From NCBI GenBank assembly GCA_019739335.1, contig CP073261.1, positions 2,098,001 to 2,162,000 of the forward strand: a stretch of 64,000 bases of DNA. The letters run 5' to 3'. Both the position numbers and the translations under genes were made by a program. This document shows positions 27,457-37,116 of this stretch, piece by piece; position 1 is the stretch's first letter; the number at the start of each line of letters is the position of its first letter. The stretch comes from Erythrobacter sp. GTDB lineage: Bacteria > Pseudomonadota > Alphaproteobacteria > Sphingomonadales > Sphingomonadaceae. The notes below the pieces were generated by a model. The model was not told where the DNA came from and did no database searches. It saw nothing but the letters and a program-made list of their open reading frames with translations.

Positions 27457-28416
27457 ATGGCTCACGAATGGATCAAAGCACCGCTGGCCTCGCATTACGT
27501 TGCCGACGGACCTTTCGATTACGATTCCCGGAAGCGGATTTGTGAGCGGGCACACGCTGGACTGATTGCAGCCAAAGCCGAAGTTGTGATCTGGCAGGGC
27601 CAAGTAGAACGCGACCGATTGCTCCCCAAGAATTTCTGGTGGGCCGAAGGGCATGAGGCGCTGGAGCAGGATTGGGATGCCGGGGATTTCTCGACCTGGA
27701 TCGATGAAAAGATAGAAGTGAAGGCCTTTGGCGTTAGCTTTGATTTCTTGGCTTTGAGCGAACTTATCCCGGCAGACCGGCAGGCGATTGCGTTGCGGGC
27801 AATTAGTGTGCTGGGCGAAGAAAACTGGATCAGCTCCCGCGAACTTTTGCAGCTGATGTATGCGAGCCAAAGAAGCGTCAGGCAATCAGCGGAGTTGCTT
27901 GAAGCCTGTCGTCTTGGATCGGTTGCGGGCCGGGCAATGCGTGCAGTGGGAGAGGGTAAGCCTGATCACTACGGTAACAAGAGCAATGGCTGGACGGCCA
28001 TGGAATGGGATATTCCGCTCTGGTTTTGGCGTTCCTTCACCGATAGCGCATCCTCCAACTGCGATTGGCAATTGGGCACGGTTAAAGGGCGCGGGAACGG
28101 GCCGAACGGGCGCGATTTCATCCAGCTTCAAGGCGTGCATTTCCACAAATCCGGCCTGATAAATCTGGGATTGGCCGATACGCTACCCGATGATGCGTCA
28201 CCCGCTTCCAAGCGGGGCCGCAAGCCCGAATATGATTGGCCAGCCGCAAACAACGCCATCTGGGGAAAGATAAATCGCGGCGAACTGATCCCTCAAAATC
28301 AGGCGCAAATCGAAGTCGCATTTCAGGCTCTCTTGCGGAAAGGCGAAAAGGAGCCGTCCGAAAGCACGGTGCGCCCCTATGCCAGCCGGATTTGGGAAGA
28401 ATATTCGAAGGCCTGA
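27457..28416 (+). CDS. Hypothetical island protein with GRKPxYDW motif
   Basis: A 319-residue soluble protein that I do not recognise. It is tryptophan-rich (PKNFWWAEG, DIPLWFWRSF) and has a helix-rich middle (WISSRELLQLMYASQRSVRQSAELLEA). The C-terminal ~75 residues begin with KRGRKPEYDW and end PSESTVRPYASRIWEEY, a layout seen in phage and island-borne proteins of alphaproteobacteria that may bind DNA. It heads a plus-strand run leading to the second integrase, so a role in element maintenance or excision control is possible but unproven. Confidence 0.6.
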   Translation: MAHEWIKAPLASHYVADGPFDYDSRKRICERAHAGLIAAKAEVVIWQGQVERDRLLPKNFWWAEGHEALEQDWDAGDFSTWIDEKIEVKAFGVSFDFLALSELIPADRQAIALRAISVLGEENWISSRELLQLMYASQRSVRQSAELLEACRLGSVAGRAMRAVGEGKPDHYGNKSNGWTAMEWDIPLWFWRSFTDSASSNCDWQLGTVKGRGNGPNGRDFIQLQGVHFHKSGLINLGLADTLPDDASPASKRGRKPEYDWPAANNAIWGKINRGELIPQNQAQIEVAFQALLRKGEKEPSESTVRPYASRIWEEYSKA

Positions 28417-28537
28417 AATTCCCTGCGAATGAATTGCAGGCCTATTTTTGGCCTTATCGTCCGACAATCCTGCGGCAACCTGCGATTCAACGCTCCAGTC
28501 CGCTGGCATACGCCAGTGCACCTAAGGAGCCTGAACC

Positions 28538-28705
28538 ATGGAAGCACTACTCGTCTCTATCAATGAAACCGGCAGGGTGCTGAACCTTGGCCGCACGTCA
28601 ATCTATGGCCTGATCAGCGAAGGGAAGCTGGAAACCCGCAAGATGGGGCGGCGGCGGCTGATCACTGCCGCGTCGATCCGGCGGCTGGTCGAAGAGCAGG
28701 GCTGA
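28538..28705 (+). CDS. Small AlpA/excisionase-like helix-turn-helix protein
   Basis: A 55-residue protein: SINETGRVLNLGRTSIYGLISEGKLETRKMGRRRLITAASI is the core of the MerR-like excisionase fold (helix_turn_helix_17 type), in which a winged helix binds DNA next to an att site. It has a good ribosome site (AAGGAG, 8 bases before ATG). It sits 10 bp before the next HTH gene and 488 bp before an integrase, the usual place for a recombination directionality factor or transcription switch. Confidence 0.8.
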   Translation: MEALLVSINETGRVLNLGRTSIYGLISEGKLETRKMGRRRLITAASIRRLVEEQG

Positions 28706-28715
28706 GGGCATAGCG

Positions 28716-29189
28716 ATGAAGCGGATCAACCCGCGTCTCGCCAAGCTGCATCGCTCCTATAGCGTTGTCGAACTGGCCGATGTGTTGGGCGTGCACAAGC
28801 ACACGGTGCGCGGCTGGCTTAGGGATGGCCTGCCGCCGATTGACGGGGCGAAGCCGCTCTTGTTCCTTGGCAGCGAATTTCAGGTGTGGTGGGGCAAGCG
28901 GCGCAAAGCATCGAAGCGCCCGTGCCAGCCGGGACAGCTCTATTGCTTTAAGTGCCGCCAGCCCAAAGCGCCCGCGCTGGATATGGTCGAATATGCCCCC
29001 ACTAATGCCGCCACGGGCAACCTGAAAGCCATGTGCGAGACGTGTGGAACGATGATGCACCGGCGCACCCGACTGGTCGATATTGCCACCAGAATGCCCG
29101 GAATGGACGTGCAGCGCACGCCTGCACCTTCACGCATAGTTGCGTCTGCGAGTCCCTCCCCAAACTGTGACAATTCGACTGGAGCCTGA
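28716..29189 (+). CDS. HTH plus zinc-ribbon protein
   Basis: A 157-residue protein. Residues ~13-50 are a helix-turn-helix (YSVVELADVLGVHKHTVRGWLRDGLPPID) and residues ~71-105 contain two cysteine pairs (CFKCRQ and CETCG) about 29 residues apart that could hold one zinc ion. The tail is proline/serine-rich. It stops 3 bp before the integrase at 29193, so the two are co-translated. Likely an accessory DNA-binding factor for that recombinase; no specific family name assigned. Confidence 0.75.
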   Translation: MKRINPRLAKLHRSYSVVELADVLGVHKHTVRGWLRDGLPPIDGAKPLLFLGSEFQVWWGKRRKASKRPCQPGQLYCFKCRQPKAPALDMVEYAPTNAATGNLKAMCETCGTMMHRRTRLVDIATRMPGMDVQRTPAPSRIVASASPSPNCDNSTGA

Positions 29190-29192
29190 ACC

Positions 29193-30290
29193 ATGGCAAA
29201 GCACAACGCAAACAACACCCGGATCAAGCGCGAATATTTCGAATATTTGAAGGAGGCGATGCGCCGGGACGAAGCATCGATCGATCAGGCGGCGAAGGCG
29301 ATTGCGCGCTTCGAAGAGGCGAGCGGGCACAAGGATTTCAAGCGATTTCACCGGCAGCAGGCGGTCGCGTTCAAGCGGCGCATGGACAGCGAAAAGAACG
29401 CGCGCACCGGCAAACCGCTGGCGCGGGCAACGGTGCATTCCACCCTGTCCGCTTTGCGGGCATTCTTCGTCTGGCTGGCAGGCCAGCCGGGCTACAAGAG
29501 CCGGATTGCCTATGCCGATGCCGACTATTTCAACCTCTCCGAAAACGACGTGCGGATTGCCAAGGCGCAGCGCGAAAAGCCGGTGCCGACGCTGGAGCAG
29601 GTACACCACGTGCTCGCCACCCTGCCAACCGGTACGGATATCGAGAAACGCAACCGGGCGCTGATTGCCGTTGCACTGCTAACAGGGGCACGCGGCGCGG
29701 CGCTGTCCAGCCTGAAGCTGAAGCATATCGATCTGGCGCAAGGCAGCGTGTTTCAGGATGCGCGGGAAGTGAAGACCAAGCGCCGGAAAACGTTCACCAC
29801 CTGGTTTTGCCCGGTGGGAGGCAGCGCGCTTCAAATTGCAACGGACTGGTGCGATCACCTGCGCGCACAGTTGCAATGGGGCGATGATGATCCGCTTTTC
29901 CCCAAGACGCAGATTGGACTGAGTGCGCAAGGCGGCTTTCAGGCCATCGGACTTGCCCGCGAGCATTGGACGGGCACGGGGCCAATCCGCAACATTTACA
30001 AGGAAGCCTTCACGGCGGCTGGTCTGCCCTATTTCAACCCGCACTGTTTCCGCAACACGCTGACGCAGGTAGCCGAGCGGATTTGCACCACGCCTGAGCA
30101 ATTCAAGGCGTTCTCGCAAAATATCGGCCATGACAAGGTGCTCACCACGCTGACTGGATATGGCCACGTGCCAGCAGCGCGGCAGGCGGAACTGATGAGG
30201 GGCATGGGGGAGGACCATCGTTCCAGTGAAGAAGACCGCATTGCCGCAATTGTCGCCGCGACCATGCGTCAGATGCAGTGCCCGATTTGA
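29193..30290 (+). CDS. Second tyrosine recombinase
   Basis: A 365-residue phage-type integrase unrelated in detail to the one at 17527. An N-terminal SAM-like domain (KDFKRFHRQQAVAFKRRM, then TVHSTLSALRAFFVWLAG) precedes the catalytic domain with LLTGARGAALSSLKLKHID (first Arg), NPHCFRNTL (His-x-x-Arg), NIGHDKVLTTLTGYGHV (Gly-His and the nucleophilic Tyr). All catalytic residues look intact. It forms a block with the AlpA-like and zinc-ribbon proteins, suggesting a once separate element now inside the island. No att repeats of its own were found by eye. Confidence 0.88.
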   Translation: MAKHNANNTRIKREYFEYLKEAMRRDEASIDQAAKAIARFEEASGHKDFKRFHRQQAVAFKRRMDSEKNARTGKPLARATVHSTLSALRAFFVWLAGQPGYKSRIAYADADYFNLSENDVRIAKAQREKPVPTLEQVHHVLATLPTGTDIEKRNRALIAVALLTGARGAALSSLKLKHIDLAQGSVFQDAREVKTKRRKTFTTWFCPVGGSALQIATDWCDHLRAQLQWGDDDPLFPKTQIGLSAQGGFQAIGLAREHWTGTGPIRNIYKEAFTAAGLPYFNPHCFRNTLTQVAERICTTPEQFKAFSQNIGHDKVLTTLTGYGHVPAARQAELMRGMGEDHRSSEEDRIAAIVAATMRQMQCPI

Positions 30291-30373
30291 TCGCCCATTC
30301 GATCAGGGTTTCCGAGAATTGTTGACCCGAAAGAGGCTTTGCCAGATTAGCGTTTCCGCAACCGAGGGAAATC

Positions 30374-31900
30374 ATGGCAAAATCCGGCAAGAATCAAGAA
30401 ACCATCGAAACTGCCATGTGGGCGGCGGCAGACAAGCTGCGCAAGAACATCGATGCGGCGGAATACAAGCACGTCGTTCTCGGCCTGATCTTCCTGAAAT
30501 ACATCTCCGATGCCTTCGACGAGCTCTATGCCAAGCTGGTTGCGGGTGAGGGCGACTACGCGGGGGCGGATCCCGAGGACGTGGACGAATACAAGGCTGA
30601 GAATGTCTTCTTCGTCCCCCCATCCGCGCGCTGGAAGTTCCTTCGTAGTCACGCCAAGCAGCCGACGATCGGCAAGACCGTTGACGACGCGATGGATGCG
30701 ATCGAGCGCGAGAACCCCAGCCTGCGCGGGGTGCTGCCCAAGGTCTTTGCGCGCGGCAATCTGGACCCGACCAATCTGGGCGGGCTGATCGATCTCATCA
30801 GCAATGCCGAAAGCCAGCACGGCAAGGAAGGCAGCGCCGATTTCCTTGGCCAGACCTTCGAATATTTCCTCGGCCACTTCGCGCTGGCGGAGGGCAAGAA
30901 GGGCGGCCAGTTCTACACGCCCGAAAGCGTGGTGCGCGTGCTGGTCGAGATGCTGGAGCCTTACAAGGGGCGCGTGTTCGATCCGTGTTGCGGATCGGGC
31001 GGGCTGTTCGTGCAGTCGGAGAAATTCGTCAAGGCGCACCAGGGCAAGGTCAACGACATCTCGATCTATGGGCAGGAAAGCAACCAGACCACCTGGCGGC
31101 TGGCCAAGATGAATCTCGCCATTCGCGGGATCGATAGCAGTCAGGTCAAATGGAACAACGAAGGCTCGTTCCTCAACAACGCTCATCCCGATCTGAAGGC
31201 CGATTTCGTCATCGCCAATCCGCCGTTCAACGATAGCGACTGGGGCGGTGATCTGCTGCGCGATGATGCGCGCTGGAAATTGGGAACGCCGCCAGCGGGC
31301 AATGCCAATTACGGCTGGATACAGCACTTCCTCTATCACCTGGCACCGGGCGGGAAGGCAGGGTTTGTCCTGTCCAAGGGGGCGCTCACCACCAAGTCAT
31401 CGGGCGAAGGGGAAATTCGCAAAGCCCTGGTGGAGGCGGGGCTGGTCGATTGCATCGTCAACCTGCCGGCCAAGCTGTTCCTCAACACCCAGATTCCGGC
31501 GAGCCTGTGGTTCCTCAGCCGGGGCAAGACCTACCGGCAGGGCGAAATCCTTTTCATCGATGCGCGCAATCTGGGCCATCTGGTCAATCGCCGCACGCTG
31601 GAGTTCTCGGACGGGGACATCGAACAGATCACCGGCACCTATCGCGAATGGCAGAAGGGCGATGCGGGGCAGTATGAGGACGTAAAGGGCTTCTGCAATT
31701 CCGCCACGCTCGATCGGGTGCGCGAATTGGACCATGTGCTGACACCGGGGCGCTATGTCGGGCTGGCCGACGAAGAGGTTGATTTCGATTTCGCCGAACG
31801 CTTCGCCAGCCTGAAAGCGGAGTTCGAGGCGCAGCTGGAGGAAGAGGCCCAGTTGAATACGCGGATCGCAGAGAACTTGGCGAAGGTGCAACTGCCGTGA
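30374..31900 (+). CDS. hsdM: Type I restriction-modification DNA methyltransferase subunit HsdM
   Basis: A 508-residue N6-adenine methyltransferase subunit. The N-terminal helical HsdM domain ([33 protein letters not shown]) is followed by the AdoMet motif [11 protein letters not shown] (about residues 203-213) and the catalytic NPPF in VIANPPFND (about 281-284). It pairs with HsdS to methylate the recognition site and protects host DNA from HsdR. A GAGGGAAA ribosome site precedes the ATG. Its stop overlaps the hsdS GTG start by four bases. Confidence 0.95.
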   Translation: MAKSGKNQETIETAMWAAADKLRKNIDAAEYKHVVLGLIFLKYISDAFDELYAKLVAGEGDYAGADPEDVDEYKAENVFFVPPSARWKFLRSHAKQPTIGKTVDDAMDAIERENPSLRGVLPKVFARGNLDPTNLGGLIDLISNAESQHGKEGSADFLGQTFEYFLGHFALAEGKKGGQFYTPESVVRVLVEMLEPYKGRVFDPCCGSGGLFVQSEKFVKAHQGKVNDISIYGQESNQTTWRLAKMNLAIRGIDSSQVKWNNEGSFLNNAHPDLKADFVIANPPFNDSDWGGDLLRDDARWKLGTPPAGNANYGWIQHFLYHLAPGGKAGFVLSKGALTTKSSGEGEIRKALVEAGLVDCIVNLPAKLFLNTQIPASLWFLSRGKTYRQGEILFIDARNLGHLVNRRTLEFSDGDIEQITGTYREWQKGDAGQYEDVKGFCNSATLDRVRELDHVLTPGRYVGLADEEVDFDFAERFASLKAEFEAQLEEEAQLNTRIAENLAKVQLP

Positions 31901-33021
31901 CTGAGGGGTGGGAAGAGAAACCGCTGGGCGACGTGGCTAAGCTGCGACAGGGCAAGTTTGTCAAGGCAGAGCTATTTGCTGATGAACCATCAGGCGTGAA
32001 GGTGTTTTCTTTCTACGGCGGCAGCAGCATTCGCGGATACGTCGATTTCTACGACTACGAGCACCGGCAACCGTTCATCACCTGTCGGGGATCGAACTGT
32101 GGCTTGGCTTTCTTGACCGAAGAGAAAGCGAGCGTTTCCAACATCTGTATGGCTATCGAAGCCGAGAACGAAATCCTCAACGATTTTATCTACTATTGGG
32201 CTCTATCCTCCTCTTTCGAAGATGTGATTTCTGGGTCAGCCCAACCTCAGATCACGGCAAAAGACTTGTCAAAGAAGGAAATCGCATTTCCTGATAGCAA
32301 GGACGAACAAAAGGCCATTGCCGAGGTGCTGTCATCGCTGGATGACAAGATCGATCTGCTCCAGCGCCAAAACGCCACGCTGGAGGCGCTCGCCGAAACC
32401 CTCTTCCGCCAGTATTTCATCGAAGAGGCGGAGGATGATTGGGGTGAAGCCCCACTCGACAAGGTAGCAGAGTACTTAAATGGTTTGGCCTGTCAGAAGT
32501 ACCCCGCGAAGAACCCGGTCGAGCGTCTTCCGGTGCTCAAGATCAAAGACCTGAAGGGCGGCCTGTCCGAGTCTTCCGATTGGGCGACATCGAAGGTACC
32601 AGCCGAATATATTGTCGAGAATGGGGACATCATTTTCTCATGGTCGGCAAGCCTTTTGGTCAAGCTCTGGGATGGTCCAACCTGTGTGTTGAACCAGCAC
32701 CTGTTCAAGGTCACTTCCGCTCTCTTTCCTAATTGGTTCGTATACCAATGGACGAAGCATCATATGGAACGGTTCATCGCCATCGCAGAGACGAAGGCGA
32801 CGACAATGGGGCATATCAAGCGAACTGACCTGGCCGAAGCGATGGTCAAAATACCTGACAGGGCAACGCTTGTGAAAATGGAGCCGGTCTTCGCGCCGCT
32901 GCATACCAAGATAATCACCAACAACAGGCAGATTGCGACCCTCAAAGAGAAGCTAGATGCACTGCTGCCAAAGCTGATGAGCGGTGAGTTGCGCGTGTCT
33001 TTGGAGCTTACCGATGCCTGA
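31897..33021 (+). CDS. hsdS: Type I restriction-modification specificity subunit HsdS
   Basis: A 374-residue specificity subunit with two target-recognition domains: the first over residues ~1-130 and the second over ~185-330. Each is followed by a conserved helical spacer ([36 protein letters not shown] and [21 protein letters not shown]). It decides the bipartite DNA sequence methylated or cut. It begins with GTG inside the hsdM stop (GTGA) and overlaps the PIN gene by 8 bp. It is noticeably richer in A and T than hsdM, as expected of a fast-exchanged subunit. Confidence 0.93.
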   Translation: MTEGWEEKPLGDVAKLRQGKFVKAELFADEPSGVKVFSFYGGSSIRGYVDFYDYEHRQPFITCRGSNCGLAFLTEEKASVSNICMAIEAENEILNDFIYYWALSSSFEDVISGSAQPQITAKDLSKKEIAFPDSKDEQKAIAEVLSSLDDKIDLLQRQNATLEALAETLFRQYFIEEAEDDWGEAPLDKVAEYLNGLACQKYPAKNPVERLPVLKIKDLKGGLSESSDWATSKVPAEYIVENGDIIFSWSASLLVKLWDGPTCVLNQHLFKVTSALFPNWFVYQWTKHHMERFIAIAETKATTMGHIKRTDLAEAMVKIPDRATLVKMEPVFAPLHTKIITNNRQIATLKEKLDALLPKLMSGELRVSLELTDA

Positions 33022-33790
33022 CGCAGTGTTCGTCGATACCAATCAGTTACGACGCGAAGGAGCCGAAGGTTTCTTTGGCAATGTTGCTGCACTGGAGCAG
33101 CTAGCGCGCGTGGCCGATCTGCATATCCCTGCAATCGTGATCGAAGAGATCAAGTGGCAAAAGCGCCGCAAGATGAAGACAGATTTGGCCAAGTTCAAAT
33201 CCAACTATTTTTTCCAGCATGTACAAGCTGATGCAGATGCGATGGAAGCACATATCGAAGAGCGTATCGAAGAACTTTATCAAGCAGCGGCGGCTGAGAT
33301 CGAGTTCATTGAGTGTCCTTTGGTTGAGGACATCCTTCACCTACCTCACTTGCAAGACCTCTCTCTGCAGAAGCTTGCTCCTTTCGATCTGAGCGGTGAC
33401 AAAGGATTTAAGGATGCCTGCATCTATCTCACTATCTGTAAGTTTCTTGAGACAACTGACGATGAAGTTTTCCTCCTGTCTAACGATGGCAGATTAGGCG
33501 AGGCTTTCTCTGAAAATGCACGTGTTCATGTCCTCAAAAACGCAGAAGCGTTTTTCGACATTCGCAGTAGCTATTTCAGAGAGGATTATTTCCTTCAGCG
33601 ATTGTCAGGTGCGTTCAACGAAGAATATCAGGAAGATGCGGTCAACATCGCGCTGATCGCACAAGACATAAAATCCGTCGATATGAATGAGGACGATGAA
33701 TGGATAATCGCGGTGCAGAGCGAAGCGGTGAACTTCGTTGCAGTCGTTGATTTCTACTCCCGTGAGGTGATCGAGTTTCGGAACGTATGA
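33014..33790 (+). CDS. PIN-domain nuclease-like protein nested in the type I RM operon
   Basis: A 258-residue protein. Residues 1-~165 are a PIN fold with the acidic quartet Asp8 (FVDTNQL), Glu44/45 (IVIEEIKWQKRRK), Asp134 (GFKDACIYLT) and Asp158 (LLSNDGRL), which would hold Mg/Mn for RNA cleavage; the layout resembles the PIN_12/DUF4935 group. The C-terminal ~90 residues (DEDDEW-like acidic stretch and a VVDFYSREVIEF end) are unassigned. The gene overlaps hsdS by 8 bp and hsdR by 4 bp (ATGA), so it is made with the RM subunits. No VapB-like antitoxin is adjacent. A back-up toxin or abortive-defence effector is inference. Confidence 0.8.
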   Translation: MPDAVFVDTNQLRREGAEGFFGNVAALEQLARVADLHIPAIVIEEIKWQKRRKMKTDLAKFKSNYFFQHVQADADAMEAHIEERIEELYQAAAAEIEFIECPLVEDILHLPHLQDLSLQKLAPFDLSGDKGFKDACIYLTICKFLETTDDEVFLLSNDGRLGEAFSENARVHVLKNAEAFFDIRSSYFREDYFLQRLSGAFNEEYQEDAVNIALIAQDIKSVDMNEDDEWIIAVQSEAVNFVAVVDFYSREVIEFRNV

Positions 33791-36700
33791 CGAAGCTCAC
33801 CGAATCCGAAATCGAGACCTTTGCGCTCTCGTTGCTGGAACGGCAGGGCTATTCGTACCTCTATGCGCCCGACATCGCGCCCGATGCTGACCATCCAGAG
33901 CGCACCAGCTTCTCGGATGTGGTGCTGGAAGCGCGGCTGCGAGCGGCGGTGGCGCGGATCAATCCCGGTATTGCTCATGACCAGCGCGAAGACGCGGTCC
34001 GGCAAGCCCTGCGCTGCGCGCAACTGACCGGTGCCACAGACCTGATCGCCAACAACCAGGCTTTCCACCGCCTGCTGACCGAAGGGGTCAAGGTCACCCG
34101 CAACGAAAGCGGGAACGAGCGTGGCGATCTGGTGTGGCTGGTCGATTTCGACACGCCTGAGAACAACGAGTTCCTCGCCGCCAATCAGTTCACCGTGATC
34201 GAGGAGCGGGTCCAGAAGCGGCCCGACATCATCCTGTTTGTTAACGGCTTGCCGCTGGGCATGATTGAGCTGAAAAATGCAGGCGACGCGCAGGCGACAG
34301 TCAAATCAGCGTACCGGCAGATCGAAACCTACAAGGCGGTCATCCCCTCGCTGTTTGCCTACAACGGCTTGTGCATGATCTCTGACGGGCTGGACGCCAA
34401 GGTCGGGTCAATCTCTGCTGGCTTTACGCGCTACATGCGTTGGAAGACAGCTGACGGACTGACCGAGGCCAACCCGCTGGTCGGCCAGTTGGAAACCATG
34501 ATCGCCGGGATGCTGAACAAGGCGACGTTCCTTGACCTGATCCGGCATTTCAACGTCTTCGAAACTGCCGAGAAGAAAGACCCCAAGACCGGGCTGGTGA
34601 ACATTCAGACGGTCAAGAAACTGGCTTCCTATCACCAATACTACGCAGTCAATAAAGCGGTGAAGTCTACCTTGCGCGCGGCCGGGTTCCTCGACGTGCA
34701 TGGCCAGCCGAAAGCTGGGCGTTTTCATGAGGACCCGCTGAAGTATGGTCTCCCGACAACCAGCGGAAAGCCCGCCAGCGACCGCAAGGGCGGGGTGGTG
34801 TGGCACACGCAAGGATCGGGCAAATCGCTGTCGATGGTGTTCTATGCGGGCAAGATAGTGCTGGCGATGGACAACCCGACAATTGTAGTCCTCACCGACC
34901 GCAATGATCTCGACGATCAGCTGTTTGATACGTTTGCCAGCTCGCGCCAACTTTTGCGGCAAGATCCGGTGCAGGCCGAAAGTCAGGCGCAGCTGAAGGA
35001 ATTGCTGTCGGTCAGTTCTGGTGGGATCGTCTTCACCACCATCCAGAAATTTCAACCGGAAGATGGCAACGTCTACGAGACGCTCTCGACGCGCGAAAAC
35101 ATCATCGTGCTGGCAGACGAGGCACACCGGACGCAATATGGCTTCCGCGCGAGGACCGTCGACGAGAAGGACGATGCCGGGAACGTCATCGGGAAAAGGA
35201 CGGTCTATGGCTTCGCCAAATATATGCGCGACGCTCTGCCGCACGCGACCTATCTGGGCTTCACCGGAACACCGGTCGAAAGCACCGATGCCAATACCGC
35301 GCAGGTCTTTGGGGATTACGTCGATGTCTACGACATTGCGCAGGCTGTCGAGGACGGGGCGACGGTCAAAATCTATTATGAGAGCCGCCTGGCCAAAATT
35401 CGCTTGAGCGAAGAGGGGCAGGAACTGGTCAAGGCGCTGGACGACGAGCTTGCACAGGAAGACCTGACCGACAATCAGAAGACTTTGGCCAAATGGACGC
35501 AGCTAGAGGCGCTGATTGGGGCAGAAGACCGGATCAAGCGGGTAGCGGCTGACATCGTCGAGCATTTTACCTTGCGTCAGGAGGTCAACAACGGCGGCAA
35601 GGGGATGGTGGTCGCGATGTCGCGCCGCATTGCCGCCGATCTGTTCGCAGCCATCGTCGCTCTGCGTCCGGACTGGCACCATGACGATCCGGCCAGGGGC
35701 AAGATCAAGATCGTGATGACAGCCGCCTCGTCGGACGGGCCGGAGATTGCTAAGCACCACACGACCAAGGGCCAGCGCCGCGATCTCGCCGAAAGGATGC
35801 GCAATCCGAACGATCCACTCGAACTGGTGATCGTACGTGACATGTGGCTGACGGGCTTTGATGCGCCTTCAATGCACACCCTCTACATCGATAAGCCGAT
35901 GAAGGGGCATAATCTGATGCAAGCCATTGCCCGCGTGAACCGGGTCTATGGCGACAAGGAAGGCGGGCTGGTTGTCGATTACCTCGGCATTGCGCAAGAC
36001 CTGAAAAAAGCACTGAGCTTCTATACTGAGGGTGGAGGCAAGGGTGATCCGGCGGTCGTACAGGGACAGGCAGTTGCCGCAATGCTGGAGAAGCTCGAAG
36101 TCGTCTCGCAGATGTTTCATGGCTTCGCGTACGAAGAGTATTTCACGGCTGATACCGGTCGCAAGCTTTCGCTGATCCTCGAAGCAGAGGACCACATTCT
36201 TGGCTTGGAAAACGGTAAGACCAGATTCGTGAATGAAGTCGCGGCCCTGTCTGGCGCATTCTCAATCGCGATCCCGCACGAGCAGGCAATGGATGCGAAA
36301 GATGAAGTGGCATTCTTCCAGGCGGTGAAGGCGCGGCTAGCGAAGTTTGATTCTAGTGGCGGCGATCGCACTGATGAGGAACTGGAAACGGCCATTCGTC
36401 AGACAATCGACCAAGCGCTTGTCAGCGAACAGGTCATCGACATTTTCGACGCGGCCGGGATCAAGAAGCCTGACATCTCAATTTTGTCCGATGAGTTTTT
36501 GGCTGATGTGAGAAATTACAAGCGCAAGAACCTTGGGCTGGAATTACTCAAACGGCTCTTGGACGGAGAGATCAAGGCGCGCACCAGGAGTAATCTGGTG
36601 CAAAGCCGGTCCTTTATGGAAATGCTCCAGTACTCCATCAAGCGTTACCATGCGAAGATAATTACTGCTGCCGAGTTCATGGAAGAGCTTATTGGCCACG

Positions 36701-37032
36701 CCAAGCATATCCGCAATCTTGACAAGGAGCCGCAGGAACTGGGATTGAGCCGCGAGGAATATGCATTCTACACTGCTGTTGCCAATAACGATAGCGCACG
36801 CGAACTGATGGAGAAAGACAAGCTTCGCGAGCTGGCGATCGTGCTATTCGAGAAAGTGAGAGAAAATGCTTCCATCGACTGGACGATCAAGGAAAGCGTG
36901 CGCGCCAAGCTTAAGGTCATAATCAAGCGCACCCTGCGCCAGTTCGGGTATCCCCCTGATATGCAGCTATTGGCAACCGAGACGGTTCTTGAGCAAGCAA
37001 AGCTAATCGCGAAAGAAATTTCAGGACAGTAG
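33787..37032 (+). CDS. hsdR: Type I restriction endonuclease subunit HsdR
   Basis: A 1081-residue motor and nuclease subunit. The N-terminal nuclease site shows PDIILFVNGLPLGMIELKN (Asp about 146, Glu-x-Lys about 160-162). The superfamily 2 helicase has Walker A HTQGSGKS (about 340-347), DEAH (about 444-447) and later motifs SMHTLYIDKPMKGHNLMQAIARVNR. A C-terminal helical region docks to HsdM. It cuts unmethylated DNA after translocation. It is the last gene of the operon and ends 85 bp before attR. No frameshift is seen, so the system is probably active. Confidence 0.95.
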   Translation: MTKLTESEIETFALSLLERQGYSYLYAPDIAPDADHPERTSFSDVVLEARLRAAVARINPGIAHDQREDAVRQALRCAQLTGATDLIANNQAFHRLLTEGVKVTRNESGNERGDLVWLVDFDTPENNEFLAANQFTVIEERVQKRPDIILFVNGLPLGMIELKNAGDAQATVKSAYRQIETYKAVIPSLFAYNGLCMISDGLDAKVGSISAGFTRYMRWKTADGLTEANPLVGQLETMIAGMLNKATFLDLIRHFNVFETAEKKDPKTGLVNIQTVKKLASYHQYYAVNKAVKSTLRAAGFLDVHGQPKAGRFHEDPLKYGLPTTSGKPASDRKGGVVWHTQGSGKSLSMVFYAGKIVLAMDNPTIVVLTDRNDLDDQLFDTFASSRQLLRQDPVQAESQAQLKELLSVSSGGIVFTTIQKFQPEDGNVYETLSTRENIIVLADEAHRTQYGFRARTVDEKDDAGNVIGKRTVYGFAKYMRDALPHATYLGFTGTPVESTDANTAQVFGDYVDVYDIAQAVEDGATVKIYYESRLAKIRLSEEGQELVKALDDELAQEDLTDNQKTLAKWTQLEALIGAEDRIKRVAADIVEHFTLRQEVNNGGKGMVVAMSRRIAADLFAAIVALRPDWHHDDPARGKIKIVMTAASSDGPEIAKHHTTKGQRRDLAERMRNPNDPLELVIVRDMWLTGFDAPSMHTLYIDKPMKGHNLMQAIARVNRVYGDKEGGLVVDYLGIAQDLKKALSFYTEGGGKGDPAVVQGQAVAAMLEKLEVVSQMFHGFAYEEYFTADTGRKLSLILEAEDHILGLENGKTRFVNEVAALSGAFSIAIPHEQAMDAKDEVAFFQAVKARLAKFDSSGGDRTDEELETAIRQTIDQALVSEQVIDIFDAAGIKKPDISILSDEFLADVRNYKRKNLGLELLKRLLDGEIKARTRSNLVQSRSFMEMLQYSIKRYHAKIITAAEFMEELIGHAKHIRNLDKEPQELGLSREEYAFYTAVANNDSARELMEKDKLRELAIVLFEKVRENASIDWTIKESVRAKLKVIIKRTLRQFGYPPDMQLLATETVLEQAKLIAKEISGQ

Positions 37033-37076
37033 GACTGCGCAGCGACCGAGTGGACTGAAGCTCGCGCACACCCCCT

Positions 37077-37099
37077 TTTCCATGGTTTTTTCATGGAAA
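37077..37099. terminator. T-rich hairpin after hsdR, also possible arm-type site
   Basis: Perfect 8-bp arms TTTCCATG and CATGGAAA enclose GTTTTTT, 45 bp past the hsdR stop. It could stop transcription before the tRNA. A similar CATG-T7-CATGGA string occurs at 17492-17508 inside the other end of the island, so a role as integrase arm site is an alternative. Confidence 0.4.
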
Positions 37100-37116
37100 C
37101 GCCAGCCATCTCTCCT

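Noticed and set aside
33014..33790. PIN gene as the toxin of a classical VapBC pair
   Set aside because: No small antitoxin gene precedes or follows it; both neighbours are RM subunits overlapping it, and it is about twice the usual VapC length.
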